Assembly (NCBI GenBank): GCA_005788205.1
Contig: SXYT01000181.1
Location: 1-7,523 of the forward strand
DNA length: 7,523 bases
Reading direction: 5' to 3'
DNA from: Actinomycetota bacterium
Lineage (GTDB): Bacteria > Actinomycetota > Acidimicrobiia > Acidimicrobiales > Ilumatobacteraceae
Every line of letters starts with the position of its first letter. Position 1 is the first letter of the stretch. The translations under genes were made by a program, and so were the position numbers. The notes under the pieces were generated by a model. It ran no database searches. It was not told where the DNA came from and saw only the letters and a program-made list of their open reading frames with translations. This document shows positions 5,777 through 7,523 of this stretch, piece after piece.

Positions 5777-7429
5777 ATGGAACTCGCCAAAATCCGCAAT
5801 TTCTCGATCATCGCCCACATCGATCACGGCAAGTCCACCCTCTCCGACCGCATCCTCGAGCTGACCGGCGCCGTCGAGGCCCGTGACATGAAGGCCCAGT
5901 ACCTGGACACCATGGACCTGGAGCGCGAGCGCGGCATCACTATCAAGGCCCAGAACGTGCGCGTCGACTGGAAGGGGCACACGTACCACCTCATCGACAC
6001 CCCGGGCCACGTGGACTTCGGCTACGAGGTCAGCAGGTCGCTCGCGGCATGCGAGGGCGTGGTGCTCGTGGTGGACGCCGCCCAGGGCATAGAGGCCCAG
6101 ACACTCGCGAACTGCTACCTCGCGCTCGAGCATGACCTGGAGATCGTGGCGGCGCTGAACAAGATCGACCTGCCGGCGGCCGAGCCTGACCGCTACGCGG
6201 CCGAGATAGAGAACATCCTCGGCATCCCCGCCGGCGAGATCCTGCGCATATCGGCAAAGACGGGAGAGGGGGTGCCCGAGCTGCTCGATGCAATCGCCGA
6301 GCGCATCCCCGCACCGGTCGGGGACCCGGATGCCGAGCTGCAGGCACTCATCTTCGACTCCCAGTTCGACCAGTACCGCGGTGTCGTCTCGAGCGTGCGC
6401 GTGATGAACGGCAGGCTGAGCTCCGGTTCGCGCCTGTACTTCATGCAGGCCCGGGCCACACAGGACGTCATCGAGATCGGTGCGCGCAGGCCGGCAAACA
6501 CCCCGGTGGCTGAGCTCGGCCCCGGCGAGGTGGGGTATCTCATCGCCGGCATCAAGGACGTGGCCGAGGCACGCAGCGGCGAGACGGTGACGATGCTGAA
6601 TCGCCAGGCCCCCGAACCCCTGCCCGGTTACCGCGACCCGAAGGCGATGGTCTTCTGCGGCCTGTACCCGATCGACGGTGACGACTTCGAGAACCTGCGC
6701 GAGAGCCTCGAGAAACTGAAACTGAACGACGCCTCGGTCACCTACGAGCCGGAGTCGTCGGGCGCGCTCGGGTTCGGGTTCCGCTGCGGGTTCCTCGGCC
6801 TGCTCCACATGGAGATCGTGAAGGAGCGCCTGGAGCGCGAGTTCAACCTGGCGCTCATCGCCACCGCGCCGTCCGTGGCCTACAGGGTCACCCGCACCGA
6901 CGGCGAGGCCATCACGGTGGACAACCCCGCCGACCTGCCGCCCACGCAGAACATCGATTTCATCGAGGAGCCGTTCTTCCGGGTCAGCATCGTGACCCCG
7001 AAGGAATACACGGGCACCCTCATGGACCTGTGCCAGTCGCGCCGTGGTGACATGGTCAAACTCGAGTACCTGTCGCCGGAGCGGGTGGAACTGCACTATC
7101 TCATCCCGCTTGCCGAGGTCGTGGTGGACTTCTTCGACCAGATGAAGAGCCGTACCCAGGGTTACGCAAGCCTCGACTACGAGCTGGACGGCTACCGCCG
7201 CTCGGACCTCGTCCGTGTCGACCTGCTGCTGAACGGCATCCCCGCCGATGCGTTCAGCACGATCGTGCACCGCGAGAGGTCCTTCGACTACGGGCGCCGC
7301 ATGTGCGAGAAGCTGAAGGAGCTGATCCCGCGCCAGATGTTCGACGTGCCGATCCAGGCCGCCATCGGGGGCAAGGTGATCGCCCGCGAGACCGCACCCT
7401 CTGAGTTCTATGGGTTAGATATGATTTAA
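5777..7429 (+). CDS. lepA: Translation elongation factor 4 (LepA), 3' end lost at a foreign junction
   Basis: A ribosome-associated GTPase linked to translation initiation and back-translocation. The frame encodes 550 residues, but only 1-539 are LepA. GTPase motifs are all present: G1 AHIDHGKST (13-21), G2 in ERERGITIKA (49-58), G3 DTPGH (74-78), G4 NKID (128-131) and G5 SAK (159-161). Domain II (about 185-280), the EF-G-like domains III and V (GFGFRCGFLGLLHMEIVKERLERE, about 332-355; FFRVSIVTPKEYTGTLMDLC, about 400-419), and the start of the LepA-specific C-terminal domain (IPRQMFDVPIQAAIGGKVIARET, 517-539) follow. Family members continue after ARET with roughly 60 more residues (KALRK...CYGGD...RKRKLLEKQK). 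Here eleven unrelated codons and a TAA follow in AT-rich DNA, so the gene is cut by the junction rather than naturally short. The ATG at 5777 gives the standard N-terminus; an upstream in-frame ATG at 5741 would add an atypical extension. Confidence 0.96.
   Translation: MELAKIRNFSIIAHIDHGKSTLSDRILELTGAVEARDMKAQYLDTMDLERERGITIKAQNVRVDWKGHTYHLIDTPGHVDFGYEVSRSLAACEGVVLVVDAAQGIEAQTLANCYLALEHDLEIVAALNKIDLPAAEPDRYAAEIENILGIPAGEILRISAKTGEGVPELLDAIAERIPAPVGDPDAELQALIFDSQFDQYRGVVSSVRVMNGRLSSGSRLYFMQARATQDVIEIGARRPANTPVAELGPGEVGYLIAGIKDVAEARSGETVTMLNRQAPEPLPGYRDPKAMVFCGLYPIDGDDFENLRESLEKLKLNDASVTYEPESSGALGFGFRCGFLGLLHMEIVKERLEREFNLALIATAPSVAYRVTRTDGEAITVDNPADLPPTQNIDFIEEPFFRVSIVTPKEYTGTLMDLCQSRRGDMVKLEYLSPERVELHYLIPLAEVVVDFFDQMKSRTQGYASLDYELDGYRRSDLVRVDLLLNGIPADAFSTIVHRERSFDYGRRMCEKLKELIPRQMFDVPIQAAIGGKVIARETAPSEFYGLDMI
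7391..7400. other. Junction between bacterial and foreign (eukaryote-like) DNA
   Basis: LepA homology on the plus strand ends with Thr539 (7391-7393). Reverse-transcriptase homology on the minus strand ends with a Val codon at 7397-7395. The change point is therefore fixed to a few bases around 7394. GC content drops here from about two thirds or more to 39 of 123 bases (7401-7523). No terminal repeat, target-site duplication or inverted repeat marks the site, as would be expected of a clean insertion, though only one edge is visible. Confidence 0.85.
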
Positions 7430-7523
7430 ACCAGTTTAATGTGTGTCCAGTTATACCTATTTTTGCTAATTTTCTTATTAGGATTTGGTGGGAACAAACA
7501 TCAAAGGCTTTCTTTAAAGCATA
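7395..7523 (-). mobile_element. Fragment of a eukaryotic non-LTR (LINE) retrotransposon reverse transcriptase
   Basis: The minus strand from the window edge is open for 43 codons up to the junction and reads as the fingers/palm part of a LINE reverse transcriptase. It contains the motif-A region LKKAFDVCSHQILIRKL, the GITGH turn, and the hallmark WFKSYLTHRTQRV. Non-LTR elements of the CR1/L2/Jockey-type clades share the pattern DLxKAFDxxxHxILLxKLxxxGIxGxxLxWFxSYLxxRxQ; bacterial group II intron and retron enzymes do not have the WF-SYL-RTQ block. The residue aligned with the first, catalytic Asp of motif A (normally LDLKKAFD) is Ala here (YALKKAFD), so this copy may be dead, or the terminal bases may contain an error. 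The 32% GC is far from the rest of the window and consistent with an invertebrate or other eukaryotic host. The clade cannot be fixed from 43 residues. Both ends are truncated, by the window edge and by the join to lepA. Confidence 0.83.

Noticed and set aside
5147..7270. 707-codon minus-strand open frame antisense to lepA, rpsT and holA
   Set aside because: It runs opposite three well-identified genes, is full of His/Arg/Asp/Val-rich shadow sequence, and has no recognisable domain.
7439..7523. Plus-strand hydrophobic frame in the tail, starting MCVQLYLFLLIFLLGFGG
   Set aside because: It is the antisense reading of the reverse-transcriptase fragment; the hydrophobicity follows from the AT-rich complement of Lys/Asn/Ile codons.
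7395..7523. Bacterial retron, group II intron or diversity-generating reverse transcriptase
   Set aside because: The WFKSYL..RTQ block and KKAFDxxxH pattern are those of eukaryotic non-LTR elements. No intron RNA structure, retron RNA or template repeat is visible, and composition differs completely from the bacterial genes.

Overview
The window is about 7.4 kb of GC-rich bacterial DNA, followed by an abrupt AT-rich tail of roughly 130 bases that does not belong to the same genome. The bacterial part is dense and in several places overlapping. It uses GTG starts freely and has several starts that look leaderless (a TAnnnT -10 box exactly six bases before the start codon). Together with the gene set this points to a high-GC actinobacterium, perhaps an acidimicrobial-type lineage; the lineage is inference from gene style, not from a marker gene.

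Layout: (1) 1-67 minus, a doubtful start of a further gene. (2) 64-1095 minus, an ACAD10/11-type phosphotransferase whose usual catalytic Asp is Ala. (3) 1124-1828 plus, a thioredoxin with a helical C-terminal extension (CnoX/YbbN-like), diverging from the phosphotransferase across only 28 bp. (4) 1888-2610 plus, ComEA-like DNA-uptake protein (membrane anchor, SLBB, proline-rich linker, helix-hairpin-helix). (5) 2611-3048 minus, a four-helix membrane protein of unknown function, convergent on comEA with no base between the two stop codons. (6) 3074-4435 plus, a short ComEC with the competence domain but no metallo-beta-lactamase domain. (7) 4440-5435 plus, holA (DNA polymerase III delta), four bases after comEC. 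(8) 5410-5661 minus, rpsT (ribosomal protein bS20), overlapping the end of holA tail to tail by 26 bp. (9) 5777-7429 plus, lepA (EF4), divergent from rpsT. The order comEA-comEC-holA-rpsT-lepA is a familiar bacterial arrangement. It groups DNA uptake (ComEA, ComEC), clamp loading (HolA), ribosome assembly (bS20) and translation (LepA).

The main anomaly is the end. LepA homology stops at residue 539 (base 7393), about 60 residues short. From about 7395 to 7523 GC falls to about 32% (39 of 123 bases in 7401-7523). Read on the minus strand, this tail encodes some 43 residues of a eukaryotic non-LTR (LINE) reverse transcriptase, with motif-A-like KKAFD and the typical WFKSYL..RTQ segment. The simplest explanation is a chimeric join (library, amplification or assembly) between bacterial and eukaryotic DNA. 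I see no CRISPR array, tRNA, rRNA, insertion sequence or convincing new defence system. The oddities worth following are the chimeric junction, the truncated ComEC, the membrane gene splitting comEA from comEC, the leaderless divergent promoters and the altered phosphotransferase.
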